Positions 17,587 through 27,332 of a stretch of 64,000 nucleotides of DNA are shown one piece after another (within the stretch, counting starts at the first letter, position 1; every line of letters starts with the position of its first letter). This DNA comes from Loktanella sp. M215 (GTDB taxonomy: Bacteria > Pseudomonadota > Alphaproteobacteria > Rhodobacterales > Rhodobacteraceae). A program made the translations under genes and the position numbers. Under the pieces are notes generated by a model. It saw only the letters and a program-made list of their open reading frames with translations, was not told the DNA's origin and did no database searches. The stretch spans positions 616,001 to 680,000 of the forward strand of contig NZ_WMEA01000001.1 in NCBI RefSeq assembly GCF_021735925.1, written 5' to 3'.

Positions 17587-18069
17587 CTACAGCGTCCAGG
17601 TGTCGATGATCACGGAATTATCGCGCACGTGCAGCAGCTTCAGATCCAGCACGTCCTGCGGGGCGATCGGGATGATGCCCGGCAGCAGCGCCGCCTCGCC
17701 GTGGCCATAAAGCGCCTGCAGCGCAAAGCGGCAGGCATAGATCTTGCTGCCCTCGGCCATGAATTTCTTGAGGTTGTCGGCAAAGTTCTGGTGCCCCGGA
17801 AAGGCCGCGTCGCCCAGCGTCGGAAACCCGCGCTGGATGCCCAGCGTGACGCCGGGGCCATAAAGCAGGATCGACGTCTCGAACCCCTTGCGGGCCAGAC
17901 GGATCGCGTTGAGCATGTTGACCAGGCCGATGGACCCCTCGAAGGCGACGGTGTGGAAGGTGACCAGCGCCTTCTGGCCCGGTTCCGCCTTCACATCCTC
18001 AAAGACCTTGTCTTCGTAATCGACGAAGAAGTCGCCGTCCTTGTGCTTTTCCTGGGTGACTGCTGGCAT
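17587..18069 (-). CDS. nitB: Nit1C cluster DsrE-like protein (MSMEG_0572/Sll0783 family)
   Basis: First gene of the Nit1C operon, 160 residues, matching the Sll0783-type 'nitrogen starvation response' family with a DsrE/DsrF-like fold ([26 protein letters not shown]...[15 protein letters not shown]). It has a cysteine at [14 protein letters not shown] that could be redox-active. ATG 18069 has AAGGGAG about 8 bases upstream. Exact role unknown; it always accompanies the nitrilase and may carry or sense a sulfur or cyanide-derived species (inference). Confidence 0.9.
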   Translation of the reverse strand: MPAVTQEKHKDGDFFVDYEDKVFEDVKAEPGQKALVTFHTVAFEGSIGLVNMLNAIRLARKGFETSILLYGPGVTLGIQRGFPTLGDAAFPGHQNFADNLKKFMAEGSKIYACRFALQALYGHGEAALLPGIIPIAPQDVLDLKLLHVRDNSVIIDTWTL

Positions 18070-18167
18070 CGTGAACGCTCCCTTGAGGTATCGGGCCGGT
18101 GGTGGCCGTGTGGTGTGGGATCACGATGGACCAAAGACCGAAATCCGATCAATAAATCTATCAATAC

Positions 18168-18282
18168 TCCATACAATTTAGCGGCGCCGACGGCAGGAAC
18201 CGCCAATAATTCGCCATATCCGCCCAATTCGGCATCGCAGCGCGAATGTGTTCCGCTGTTTTCAGGCCGTGATCCATACAAT
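18168..18282. promoter_or_regulatory. direct repeats in the nitB-mocR intergenic region
   Basis: TCCATACAAT occurs exactly at 18168-18177 and 18273-18282, 105 bp apart (ten helical turns at 10.5 bp). A second short repeat, ATCAATA, lies at 18148 and 18160. MocR regulators commonly bind direct repeats in the intergenic region they share with their target, so these are candidate operator half-sites. The second copy lies 40 bp before the mocR start. Confidence 0.45.
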
Positions 18283-18321
18283 CTGCTTCAATGTCGCCGG
18301 AATCTGCGCCAGACAGATCGC

Positions 18322-19683
18322 ATGAGAGACTGGAAACCGATTCTGCGCAGCGACGGTGCCGCCCGTTACCTGCAACTCGCCGATGCAATCGCCGCGGGCA
18401 TTGCCGACGGCACCCTGCGCGACGGCGCTCGCCTGCCGCCGCAGCGCATTCTGGCAGAGCGTCTGGGCATCGACTTCACGACCGTGTCCCGCGGCTATGC
18501 CGAGGCGCGCGAGCGCGGGTTGACCGCCAGCCACGTCGGGCGCGGCACCTTCGTCATCGGGCGCAAGCCCGTCCCGCCGGAACAGGATCTGCGACGTCAC
18601 GCCGACATCGACCTGACCATGAACCTGCCACCGGAAACAGACGATCCCGTCCTGCTGGGCCGGATGGAGGCGGGATTGCAAACCGTGTCCGCGAACCTGA
18701 TCGACCTGCTGCGCTACCAATCCTCCACCGGCGGTCAGATCGACAAGGAGGCGGCGTCCACCTGGCTGTCGCTGCGCGGCCTCGTGCCGTCACTCGACCG
18801 GATCGCGGTGACGCCGGGCGCGCATCCGACGATCCTTGCCATCCTGATGCGCCTGACGACCCCCGGCGATATCGTGCTGTGCGAAGACATCACCTATGCG
18901 GGCGTCCGGGGTATTTGCGCGCGGCTGGGCCTGCGCCTGATCGGTCTGCCCGGCGACGCCGAAGGCATCGACGCCGAGGCCTTGGACCGGGCCATCGTTC
19001 AGCACCGGCCCAAGGCCCTTTACCTCAACCCGACGCTCAACAATCCCACGACCCGCACGATCACGCTGGACCGCAGACAGGCGATCGCCGACGTGATCCT
19101 CAAGCATCATCTGCCCCTGATCGAGGATGACGCCTATGGCTTCATCCCCGCGCATCCGCCCGCCCCGCTGGCCAGCTTCGCCCCCGATCTGGTCTGGCAC
19201 ATCGGCGGGCTGGCGAAATGCATCGGTGCCGGACTGCGGCTGGCCTATACCGTGGCCCCGGACAGCCACGCCGCCCGCGATCTGGCGCATCAACTCAAGG
19301 TCATCTCGGTCATGCCGTCACCGCTGATGATGGCGCTGGCCACCCGCTGGATCACCGATGGCACCGCCGACGGCATCCGCCGCTTCATCCGAGAGGAAAC
19401 GCAGGCCAGGCAGGCAATCGCCGCTCAGGCGCTTGCCCCTTTCCGGTACGAATCGGCGCAGCATGCCTTCAACGTCTGGCTGCACCTGCCAGGTGGCGTG
19501 ACCCGCGCGGACATCATCGGCCGCATGGCCGGGACCGGGATCGGGATGATGCCGTCGGACGCCTTCACCGTCGCGGGAGAGCCTGCCGAGTCCATCCGCG
19601 TCTGCCTCGGGGGCCGCATCACGCGCAGCCAGTTGCGCGATGCGATGGGACTGCTGGCCTACATGATGTCCACACCGATCTAA
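18322..19683 (+). CDS. MocR/GntR-type regulator with aminotransferase domain
   Basis: Transcription factor of the MocR subfamily, 453 residues. N-terminal winged helix (about residues 10-75: AIAAGIADGTLRDGARLPPQRILAERLGIDFTTVSRGYAEA) fused to a type I aminotransferase-like domain. The PLP lysine is in GLAKCIGAGLRLAY. The start is ATG 18322 (MRDWKPILRSDG); the longer open frame to 17326 is read-through across the divergent genes. Divergent from nitB, so it is the obvious regulator of the Nit1C cluster, perhaps sensing PLP or an amino-compound. Confidence 0.92.
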   Translation: MRDWKPILRSDGAARYLQLADAIAAGIADGTLRDGARLPPQRILAERLGIDFTTVSRGYAEARERGLTASHVGRGTFVIGRKPVPPEQDLRRHADIDLTMNLPPETDDPVLLGRMEAGLQTVSANLIDLLRYQSSTGGQIDKEAASTWLSLRGLVPSLDRIAVTPGAHPTILAILMRLTTPGDIVLCEDITYAGVRGICARLGLRLIGLPGDAEGIDAEALDRAIVQHRPKALYLNPTLNNPTTRTITLDRRQAIADVILKHHLPLIEDDAYGFIPAHPPAPLASFAPDLVWHIGGLAKCIGAGLRLAYTVAPDSHAARDLAHQLKVISVMPSPLMMALATRWITDGTADGIRRFIREETQARQAIAAQALAPFRYESAQHAFNVWLHLPGGVTRADIIGRMAGTGIGMMPSDAFTVAGEPAESIRVCLGGRITRSQLRDAMGLLAYMMSTPI

Positions 19684-19733
19684 GCGGCAAGGACGGGCCG
19701 TCCCCCGCAGCAACCGCATCCGCGGGCCGCACC

Positions 19734-22700
19734 TCAACTGACCAAGGCGTCGGCAATCACCGCTGTCAGATCCTTGCCCACCCGTTGAAAGCCCAAGAGA
19801 CGGGCGATGGCGCGGATCAGGTCGTCACCGGACACATCACCGTTTTCCAGTCGCACAAGGGCCGCAGCCGCCGCGATCTCGGCGGGGGAAATGAAGGCGG
19901 CCTTCAGCAGATGGCCCGTCTCGGCGGCGCGGTCGCGCACAGGGGGTGCGGCGGCTTGCGCCTGCGTCATCAGAAACGGGCCGTCCTGCGTCAGCATCGG
20001 ATCCTGCCGCAGGGCCTGACGGACTGCCCCGCTGGTCGCCTCAACGATCCGGCTGCCGGCCTTGGCCTTGCCGAAGGCGGTCGTGATCCGGCGGGCCACC
20101 TCGTCGATGTGAATCGGCCCCTCGATCCCCACGATCTGCGACACAAGGTCCGCCAGTTGGCCGACCGGCGCCTCGTGCGGCTCGACGTTTGATCGCACGG
20201 ACAGATCGGCCCGCACATAAACGGGCATCTTCAGGTCCAGATGACCGATGTCGATGGCCTCGGGCGCGGACGAGGCCGGCGCAGGGCCGCCGCCCGAGGC
20301 ATTGGCGCCGCTCACCCTGATGCCGGTCTCAAGCTGGTCCCGCGCAAGCGCCAGCGCCGCCTTCAGCCGCGCGATCTCGCGCTTGCGGTGGTGGAACCAG
20401 TCCGTGCTCCAGATGCGGTGAAACTGCCAGCCAAGATTTTCAAGGATATCCTGCCGCAGCCGGTCCCGTTCTCGCGCCCAAAGCGCGCTGTGATAGGCGG
20501 CACCATCGCATTCGACGGCGACAAGGTATTGTCCCGGCCGGTCCGGGTGCCGCACACCGATGTCGATGCGAAAGCCGTCGCTGCCAACCTGCGCATCGGC
20601 CAGAAAGCCAAGCGACGTGATGACCGCGGCGACGTCCTCCTCGAACGGACTGTCCGCCTCTAGGCCAGTCGGCGTGCGCACATCCATGATTCCGGTCTTG
20701 GCATAGTCGAGAAACCGCTTCAGCACCCGTGGTCCGTCACGCTTGACCCGCGACGGGTCGATATCGCCGGGATCGAAAGACGCGAAAACCTCGCACCGCG
20801 CTCGCGCGCGCGAAAACAGGACGTTCAGCCGCCGCTCGCCGCCCTCGCCGTTCACGGGGCCAAAGCTCATGGCCGGCAACCGCCCGTTCGGCTCCTGCGG
20901 GCCGTAGCCCACCGAGATCAGGATCACGTCCCGCTCGTCGCCCTGCACATTCTCGATGTTCTTGACAAAGACGTCCTCGGATTTGCCTTCGCGCAGAAAG
21001 GCATCCAGCACCGGGTCGCGGCGGCGGTGCAGTTCCAGCACCTCGGTCAGCATATCGGCCTGTGCCTTGGAAAACGCCACGACCCCCAAGGACATGTCGG
21101 GCCAAGCGCGGGCATGCGCGGCCATCGCCGTGACGACCGCCTCGGCCTCGATCCGGTTGGTGCCCTGCCGCCCCAGACCACTGCCGCCGCGGGCATAGAC
21201 GCCAGGCACCCGGCGGAATTTCAGGCCGTAATCGGGATCAAGCTGCAGGGGTGACGGCGGCAGCACCAGACCGTCGCCATAGAACTCTGCGTTCGACACG
21301 CGGATCAACGAGGGATCGCGCGACCGGTAATGCCATTCCAGCATCCGCTGACGCAGCCCCCGCGCCTCGCACAGCGACAGGATGCTTTCCATGTCGGCGG
21401 CGGTCGCCCCCACCGGGGCCTCGTCGTCCGCGTCGCTCTCCTCAATATCGTCGACCAGCCGGTCGAAAAAGGACGTGGGCGGCAACTGCTTCTGGTAGCC
21501 CACCACCACGATCTGCCGCGCGCGCGCGATGACGCCCAGTGCATCCTCCGGCCGGATCTGAGAGGCCTCGTCGATCACCAGCAGATCAAAGGTCACACCC
21601 CCCGGCGGCAGGAACTGCGCGACCGAAATCGGGCTCATCAGCATGACCGGCTTGATCCGCTGCACCATGGATCCTGCAGTCTTCATCACCCAGCGGATCG
21701 GCTTGTGACCCTTCTTGCGCCCGATCTCACCCCAGATCACGCCCATCTCGCCCACGGTGCCGCGCGGCATCTGGTCGAAGTGGCGCGACAAGATCAGCGT
21801 CTTGGCCGCCTCGATCCGGTCCTTTTCCAGATCGCGGAACAGGCTGACCAGATCGTGCCGGGCCAGTTGCGGCAACCGGTCAAGGTCGGGCCGGGCCAAA
21901 CGGGCGGCGGTCCAGCGCGCCTCGGCGCAGGCATAGGCGAATTCCTCTGCGGCGCGCGCGGGGTCCACCCGCCCGTCCGACACCGCATCCACGATGCGGC
22001 CAGCCCCGGCCGCGACGGCCGCGCCGATGGCCCCCGCAAGGCTGGCCCATTCGCCATAGCGGGCCGTATCCGTCGCCATGTCCCCCAGAAGGGCGCGCAC
22101 CTTTGACAGCGGTGCCGTATCCAGATCGGTGCCAAGTCCCGCCTGCGCCAGATCAAGCCGCAGGCGGGCCAGCGGCGCCGCGACACGGTCCCGGCACGTG
22201 GCAATCCGCGCCGTCAGGGCCGCGGCCTCTGTGCCCGGGTCAGGCAGGGGGTCCCGTGCCGCCACCAGCTGTGCAGCCGATGCAAACACCCCCGCCCGCC
22301 GGATGTCGGACAGCCAGCGCGCCACGCCCTGCACCTCGGCAAAGGGCGTGCGTTCGCCGCGCCATGCTGCGCCAAGGACGGATTGCAGCCAGCCCTCCTC
22401 CTCGGCCAGCCGCAGACGCAGGGCCTGCACCGCGGCCAGTTCATCGACCAATGCCACGCGCGCACCGGGGGCCTTGGGCAAGGCCCCTGTCAGAAGGCTC
22501 GCCAGTTCGGCCGAGGCGCGGCGATAGCCGCCAAAAAGACGCGCAAAGAACGATGCCTGCCCGCGCACCAGCGCCGTGCGCAACGCTGTCACGTCTGCCG
22601 TCCATGCGGGTGCTGCAAAGCGCGCCTGCGCGGCCCCATGCGCCGTGGCCCAGTCGGCCCCTGCGGCCAGACCCTCTGCCAGCCGCGGTTGCGCCGCATG

Positions 22701-24410
22701 ATCGAACAGGACCGCAATCAGCGGCGCGGCACCCGGCGGTTGCGTCGCCAGCGACCGAAGCGCCGTGGTCAGGACTTCAGCCTCGGACAGGGACACCGGG
22801 GCCGGCGATCCAACGATCTGCGCAATGCGCCCCAGATCGGCCGCAAGCGCGTCGATCCCGGACAGCCCGGCCGCCAGTTCGGTGTCCAGCCGGGCCAGAT
22901 CGGTCGGCTGCAGATCCAGCGCGCCGGTGCCGCGGAACGGATGATCCTCTGGCGGACCGACACGGCCCAGCGCCGCGACAAAGCCTGCGATGGCCCCGAG
23001 CGCGCGATCGCGCGCCGCACGGTCCAGTGTTGCCAGCCCGTCCAGCGGGACCGTGGGGGGCGGCGCACCCTTGCCGATATGGCCGACGATCTCTGACACG
23101 GCCCGGAACGGCGTGTCGCCCGTCGGCGGCAGCGGATCATGCAGCAAGGCCGTGATCTCGTTCAACTGATCGCGTGTGGCACGCAGGCGGGCGGGGTCCG
23201 CCGCGCCCGGCAGAGCCTTCGCACTGGCCATCAAGGTCCGGCCCAATTCCTGCGCCAGCGCCTTCTTGTTGGCGGTGCGGGAATGCAGTTCGAGGCAGAT
23301 GTCCCGCAGTCCCGCGCGCACCAGCCGATCATGGACCACCGACAGCGCCGCCATCTTTTCGGCCACGAACAGCACCGACTTGCCGTCATGCGCGGCTGCC
23401 GCGATCAGGTTGGTGATCGTCTGGCTTTTCCCGGTGCCCGGCGGGCCCTGCACCACAAGGCTCGCGCCACGGCGCACTTCCTCAATCACCTTGGTCTGCG
23501 ATGCGTCGGCGTCGATGACCTGTATGATCTGCGCGGGGTCCAGAAGATCGTCCAGCTTGTCCTCGGGGCCAGAGATCGGCGTATCCTCTTCGAACCCGTC
23601 GGCCAGAAGCCCGCGCAGCAAGTCACTGTCCGCAAAGGCATTGACCGGCCATGAGGCAGGGTCGAGGTCGCGGTGCATGAGAAGTTTCGCAAACGAGAAA
23701 AAGCCCAGTTGCATCCCGTTGCCGTCGATCGACCAACCGGGCTGGCCCGCCACGGCCTCCTGCACCTGCGCGAAATAATCGGACGGTGCCCAGTCCTCGG
23801 CCTCTTCAATGTCTGGCAACTGGATGCCGAAATCCTGCCGCAACCGTTCCTGCAAGGGCAGATTGGTCGACATGTCATCGTCACGGGCGATGATGTCGAA
23901 CGTCGACGTGCGCGCGTTGCGGACCAACTGGACCGGCAGCAGCATCAGGGGCGCCTCGCGCTGCACCTCTGACGACGGGCTTTCGCGCCAGCGCAGGAAC
24001 CCGATGGCCAGATACAGGATGTTCAGACCCTGCTCCTCTTCCGCCGTGCGCGCATCCGTCGCCAGACGCAGCAGGCGGCGGGCCAGGGCCTCGGGGCCCA
24101 GCGGCGTTTCAAGATTGCTGTCGGTCAGCCGGTCGGAATCCGCGGGCAGGTCAGCCTCCGGCAGGGCAAGCAGCATCTCCTGCCCGTCGCCAGCCTTGTC
24201 CTTGCCCATCGCCCTGAACCGCATCCTGCGGCCATGACTGCGCAGAATGTCAAAGACCGCATCGGCCTGTTCGTTGATGACGTTCAGGCAATTGGCGCGG
24301 GCATTGCCGCGGTTCACGTGAACCAGCCGGTTCCGCGTGCCCGTATCCAGAAGCCTGCGGCGCGCGGCGTCGAGCACTTTGGACACATTTTTCTCTTTAG
24401 TTTCAAACAT
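19734..24410 (-). CDS. DUF4011-helicase-Vsr-DUF3320 protein, Hhe-like defence factor
   Basis: A 1,558-residue nucleic-acid-dependent ATPase. The N-terminus (LDTGTRNRLVHVN) is DUF4011-like. Superfamily 1 helicase motifs follow: Walker A GPPGTGKSQT near residue 322, DEAS (LLVIDEASQIRPEDA) near 945, then NVQGDERDVILIS and LNVLFSRAR. Next comes a Vsr/MTES_1575-type nuclease region (VECDGAAYHSALWARERDRLRQ...RIWSTDWF) near 1298, and a C-terminal DUF3320. This architecture matches the single-gene DUF4011-helicase-Vsr (hhe) antiviral system. ATG 24410 (MFETKEKNVSK) is preferred to a longer start at 24458. Convergent with mocR. Anti-phage activity here is inference. Confidence 0.88.
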   Translation of the reverse strand: MFETKEKNVSKVLDAARRRLLDTGTRNRLVHVNRGNARANCLNVINEQADAVFDILRSHGRRMRFRAMGKDKAGDGQEMLLALPEADLPADSDRLTDSNLETPLGPEALARRLLRLATDARTAEEEQGLNILYLAIGFLRWRESPSSEVQREAPLMLLPVQLVRNARTSTFDIIARDDDMSTNLPLQERLRQDFGIQLPDIEEAEDWAPSDYFAQVQEAVAGQPGWSIDGNGMQLGFFSFAKLLMHRDLDPASWPVNAFADSDLLRGLLADGFEEDTPISGPEDKLDDLLDPAQIIQVIDADASQTKVIEEVRRGASLVVQGPPGTGKSQTITNLIAAAAHDGKSVLFVAEKMAALSVVHDRLVRAGLRDICLELHSRTANKKALAQELGRTLMASAKALPGAADPARLRATRDQLNEITALLHDPLPPTGDTPFRAVSEIVGHIGKGAPPPTVPLDGLATLDRAARDRALGAIAGFVAALGRVGPPEDHPFRGTGALDLQPTDLARLDTELAAGLSGIDALAADLGRIAQIVGSPAPVSLSEAEVLTTALRSLATQPPGAAPLIAVLFDHAAQPRLAEGLAAGADWATAHGAAQARFAAPAWTADVTALRTALVRGQASFFARLFGGYRRASAELASLLTGALPKAPGARVALVDELAAVQALRLRLAEEEGWLQSVLGAAWRGERTPFAEVQGVARWLSDIRRAGVFASAAQLVAARDPLPDPGTEAAALTARIATCRDRVAAPLARLRLDLAQAGLGTDLDTAPLSKVRALLGDMATDTARYGEWASLAGAIGAAVAAGAGRIVDAVSDGRVDPARAAEEFAYACAEARWTAARLARPDLDRLPQLARHDLVSLFRDLEKDRIEAAKTLILSRHFDQMPRGTVGEMGVIWGEIGRKKGHKPIRWVMKTAGSMVQRIKPVMLMSPISVAQFLPPGGVTFDLLVIDEASQIRPEDALGVIARARQIVVVGYQKQLPPTSFFDRLVDDIEESDADDEAPVGATAADMESILSLCEARGLRQRMLEWHYRSRDPSLIRVSNAEFYGDGLVLPPSPLQLDPDYGLKFRRVPGVYARGGSGLGRQGTNRIEAEAVVTAMAAHARAWPDMSLGVVAFSKAQADMLTEVLELHRRRDPVLDAFLREGKSEDVFVKNIENVQGDERDVILISVGYGPQEPNGRLPAMSFGPVNGEGGERRLNVLFSRARARCEVFASFDPGDIDPSRVKRDGPRVLKRFLDYAKTGIMDVRTPTGLEADSPFEEDVAAVITSLGFLADAQVGSDGFRIDIGVRHPDRPGQYLVAVECDGAAYHSALWARERDRLRQDILENLGWQFHRIWSTDWFHHRKREIARLKAALALARDQLETGIRVSGANASGGGPAPASSAPEAIDIGHLDLKMPVYVRADLSVRSNVEPHEAPVGQLADLVSQIVGIEGPIHIDEVARRITTAFGKAKAGSRIVEATSGAVRQALRQDPMLTQDGPFLMTQAQAAAPPVRDRAAETGHLLKAAFISPAEIAAAAALVRLENGDVSGDDLIRAIARLLGFQRVGKDLTAVIADALVS

Positions 24411-24596
24411 CACATGCGTCCCGGTTGCGCCTTGGCGCATTTGGGCGCCAAGCGGCACCGGGTGTCAAGGTACGGCCTGCTGGCCAAGGCATCACCGACC
24501 TTGGGTTGATGTGATGGGGCGCGCAGTCGCGCAGCAGGCTATCCTGGCGCGCCACCGGTGACGCCATGTGCGGCCAAATGCTGCTGGTCTGGCGGC

Positions 24597-25061
24597 CTAA
24601 AGGCCCAACGCGCTCAATCCCGGGTGGTCGTCCGGGCGCGGCCCCTGTGGCCAGTGAAACAGACGGTCAGCCTCGGCCATCGGCACGTCGTTGATCGAGG
24701 CATGACGCTCGGCCATGTAGCCGCCCGCATCAAACGCCCAGTTTTCATTGCCGTGGGCGCGGAACCATTGGCCGGCATCGTCGTGGTATTCATAGCAGAA
24801 GCGAACCGCGATGCGGTCGTCGCCATGCGCCCAGATTTCCTTGATCAGGCGGTAGTCGTGTTCGACCGCCCATTTCCGCGTCAGGAAACCCACGACGGCG
24901 GCGCGCCCGGTCAGAAAGGTCGACCGGTTGCGCCACCGCGTGTCCGGCGTATAGGCCAGCGCCACCACCTCCGGATCCCGAACGTTCCACGCATTTTCCG
25001 CCAGACGCACCTTCCGGACCGCGTCTGCGTGGGTAAAGGGTGGCACGGGCATGCGGGTCAT
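24597..25061 (-). CDS. DUF1348 NTF2-like protein
   Basis: A 154-residue cystatin-like/NTF2-fold protein of the DUF1348 family, recognisable from [29 protein letters not shown] and [29 protein letters not shown]. Such folds often make small pockets for hydrolysis, isomerisation or binding, but the function is not known. It lies 35 bp downstream of cyanase in the same orientation and is probably the last gene of the cyanate operon. Confidence 0.82.
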   Translation of the reverse strand: MTRMPVPPFTHADAVRKVRLAENAWNVRDPEVVALAYTPDTRWRNRSTFLTGRAAVVGFLTRKWAVEHDYRLIKEIWAHGDDRIAVRFCYEYHDDAGQWFRAHGNENWAFDAGGYMAERHASINDVPMAEADRLFHWPQGPRPDDHPGLSALGL

Positions 25062-25096
25062 CGTGGTTTCCTTTGGGTCACAGGACGGTCGGTCGC

Positions 25097-25564
25097 TTAC
25101 CAGTTGTTGTAGCCCAGATACTTGCCCGACATCTCGACCTTGACCCGGTCGCCCTTGGGGTTTTCCTCGCGCGTGACGGACATGTTAAAGTCGATGGCCG
25201 ACATGATGCCGTCGCCGAACTTTTCCTGAATCAGCGCCTTCAACGTCGGGCCATAGACGCCGACGATTTCGTAAAAGCGATAGATGCAGGGGTCGGTCGG
25301 CACCGCCTGCGTCCAGATCTTTGTCGGGCTCTCGGACAACAGGCTTTCCGCCTCTTGCGGCAGGCCCATCGTGGCGACCATCAGTTTCGCCTTGTCAGCA
25401 GGAAAGGCGTTCATGCCCATCGCGGCGGAATGGGTCCAGACGGGGGACATGCCGATCTTGTCGGCGATCTGTTCCCACGTCATCCCGGCCTGCTTCTTGG
25501 CCGACAGGATCATGGCGGTCACGTCTTCCTTGGTCATCGTCTCGGTCATGGCAAAGTCTTTCAC
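25097..25564 (-). CDS. cynS: cyanate hydratase (cyanase)
   Basis: Converts cyanate plus bicarbonate to carbamate and CO2, ultimately ammonia and CO2. 155 residues, as in E. coli CynS, with the catalytic residues at matching numbers: R96 and E99 in [10 protein letters not shown] and S122 in [10 protein letters not shown]. The N-terminal helix-turn-helix-like domain ([20 protein letters not shown]) is also present. GTG 25564 is chosen as start because AGAGGAG lies 6 bases upstream; ATG 25549 lacks such a site. Follows the importer genes in one operon. Confidence 0.96.
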   Translation of the reverse strand: MKDFAMTETMTKEDVTAMILSAKKQAGMTWEQIADKIGMSPVWTHSAAMGMNAFPADKAKLMVATMGLPQEAESLLSESPTKIWTQAVPTDPCIYRFYEIVGVYGPTLKALIQEKFGDGIMSAIDFNMSVTREENPKGDRVKVEMSGKYLGYNNW

Positions 25565-25582
25565 TGGTTGCTCCTCTCGGTC

Positions 25583-26485
25583 TTAGTTGGTGACGGCCCG
25601 CAAGGCCGGTCGGCGGTCCTCGGGGTCATCGGTGGGTGTGGTCTTGTCGATGCGCACCGTGTCCGGGCGGTTGGTGTCGCCACCGGACTGCTGGCCGGCC
25701 AGTTCCCTGGACCGGCGGCCCAGAAACTGCACCAGATGGTTGCGGATCGCGTAATAGTTCGGATGCTCCACGATCTCGGTCCGGCTGCGGGGCCTGGGAA
25801 TCGTGATCTCGACGCTTTCGGCGACGCGGGCAAAGGGGCCGTTCGTCATCAGCAGGATGCGGTCGGCCAGCAGGATCGCCTCGTCGATGTCGTGGGTGAT
25901 CATGAAGACGGTCTGTTCCGTGCCGCCCCAGATCTTCAGCAACTCGTCCTGAATGGTGCCCCGCGTCAGCGCGTCCAGCGCACCAAAGGGTTCGTCCAGC
26001 AACAGCAGCTTGGGATGATTGGCAAAGGCGCGGGCGATGGACACCCGCTGTCGCATGCCGCCCGACAACTGGCTGGGCTTGCGGTGGATGACGTCGCCCT
26101 CAAGTCCGACCATGCCAAGGTATTTGACCGCATGTTCCGTTACCTGCGCCTTGGTCCATTCCGGGTGCCGGGCGGCGACGCCGAAGGTCACGTTCTTCAA
26201 AGTCGAGAGCCACGGCAGCAGGGAATAGTTCTGGAACACAACCCCACGGTCCAAGCTGGGGCCGCGCACCTCTTGCCCGTCCATGACGACAACGCCAGAG
26301 GTCGGATCGGCCAAGCCGGCCAGGATGTTCATGATCGTGGACTTGCCGCAGCCAGAATGGCCCAGGATCACGACGAACTCGCCTTTTTCGACGCCAAAGG
26401 TCGCGTCCTCGAAGACCGTCAGCTGCCCGCCCTGTCCGTCAGGGAACCGCTGGGTCAGTTTCTCGATACTCAGAAACGGTTTCAT
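25583..26485 (-). CDS. cynD: cyanate/nitrate ABC ATPase (CynD/NrtD-like)
   Basis: ATPase of the NrtD/SsuB/TauB class, 300 residues. Walker A GHSGCGKST, Q-loop FQNYSLLPW, signature QLSGGMRQRVSIARAF, Walker B LLLDEPFGALD, switch THDIDEA. The C-terminal extension is rich in Asp/Arg/Thr and unlike a second NrtC-type binding domain. The neighbouring cyanase makes cyanate the likely cargo, although nitrate and nitrite transporters share this family. Confidence 0.9.
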   Translation of the reverse strand: MKPFLSIEKLTQRFPDGQGGQLTVFEDATFGVEKGEFVVILGHSGCGKSTIMNILAGLADPTSGVVVMDGQEVRGPSLDRGVVFQNYSLLPWLSTLKNVTFGVAARHPEWTKAQVTEHAVKYLGMVGLEGDVIHRKPSQLSGGMRQRVSIARAFANHPKLLLLDEPFGALDALTRGTIQDELLKIWGGTEQTVFMITHDIDEAILLADRILLMTNGPFARVAESVEITIPRPRSRTEIVEHPNYYAIRNHLVQFLGRRSRELAGQQSGGDTNRPDTVRIDKTTPTDDPEDRRPALRAVTN

Positions 26486-26495
26486 GGGTTTTCCC

Positions 26496-27329
26496 TTATT
26501 CGACGTAGGCGACGCGGCGTTGCAGCAGGCCGAACATCGCGTCCAGCAGCATGCCGACGATGCCGATCATGAGGATTGAGAAGATGACAGAGGTCAGGTC
26601 GAGGTTGTTCCACTCGTTCCAGACGTAATACCCGATGCCGGTGCCCCCCACGAGCATCTCTGCCGCGACGATGACCAGCCAGGCGATCCCGATGGAAATC
26701 CGCATCCCCGTCACGATGGTCGGTGCGGCGGCGGGCAGGATCACGGTAAAGGCGGTCTTCAGGGCGCTCAGCTCATGCGTCTTGGCCACATTCACCCAGT
26801 CCTTGCGCACCCCCGCCACACCGAAGGCGGTGTTCAGCAGCATTGGCCAGATCGAGCAGATGAAGATCACGAAGATCGCGGACGCTTCTGAATCTTGGAT
26901 GATGAACAGCGCCAGCGGCATCCACGCGAGCGGAGAAATCGGTCGCAGCACCTGAATGAAGGGGTTCAGCGCCTTGTAGGCCACCGGCGACATGCCGATC
27001 AGGAACCCCAGCGGGATCGCGATGATCGCCGCCAGCACGTACCCGGTCAGCACGCGGTAGATCGAGTAACCGATCTGGATACCGATCCCCTTGTCGTTGG
27101 GACCGGCGTCGTAGAACGGATTGCTCAGCTCCTCCCACGCCTTGACGATCACCTGACTGGGCGGCGGCACGCCCGCGCGGGCAGCACCCACCCCTGTCAG
27201 CTTTTCGTATTCGGTCAGCTCTCCTGCGGCCTGCTGGGCCGGGATCGCAAGTTCCCAGACCAGCAGGCCAACGAACAGGATCAGGACCGACAGCAGCGCC
27301 GCGCGGGCATTGAGGGAGAGGCGGTTCAT
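26496..27329 (-). CDS. cynB: cyanate/nitrate ABC permease (CynB/NrtB-like)
   Basis: Inner-membrane permease, 277 residues, with an N-terminal helix (ALLSVLILFVGLLVWELAI), a periplasmic loop and further helices. The coupling segment includes KTHELSALKTAFTVILPAAAPTIVTGMRI, as in NrtB/SsuC. Gene spacing is 10 bp to the ATPase and 3 bp from the binding-protein gene. The permease is expected to act as a homodimer because only one permease gene is present. Confidence 0.92.
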   Translation of the reverse strand: MNRLSLNARAALLSVLILFVGLLVWELAIPAQQAAGELTEYEKLTGVGAARAGVPPPSQVIVKAWEELSNPFYDAGPNDKGIGIQIGYSIYRVLTGYVLAAIIAIPLGFLIGMSPVAYKALNPFIQVLRPISPLAWMPLALFIIQDSEASAIFVIFICSIWPMLLNTAFGVAGVRKDWVNVAKTHELSALKTAFTVILPAAAPTIVTGMRISIGIAWLVIVAAEMLVGGTGIGYYVWNEWNNLDLTSVIFSILMIGIVGMLLDAMFGLLQRRVAYVE

Positions 27330-27332
27330 CCC

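Noticed and set aside
17326..18321. 785-residue open frame covering the MocR gene with a 330-residue N-terminal extension
   Set aside because: The extension is the antisense of nitB and nitC and has no domain; the MocR winged helix starts right after ATG 18322.
24234..24561. Small plus-strand frames at the helicase promoter
   Set aside because: Short overlapping frames without ribosome sites or recognisable composition.
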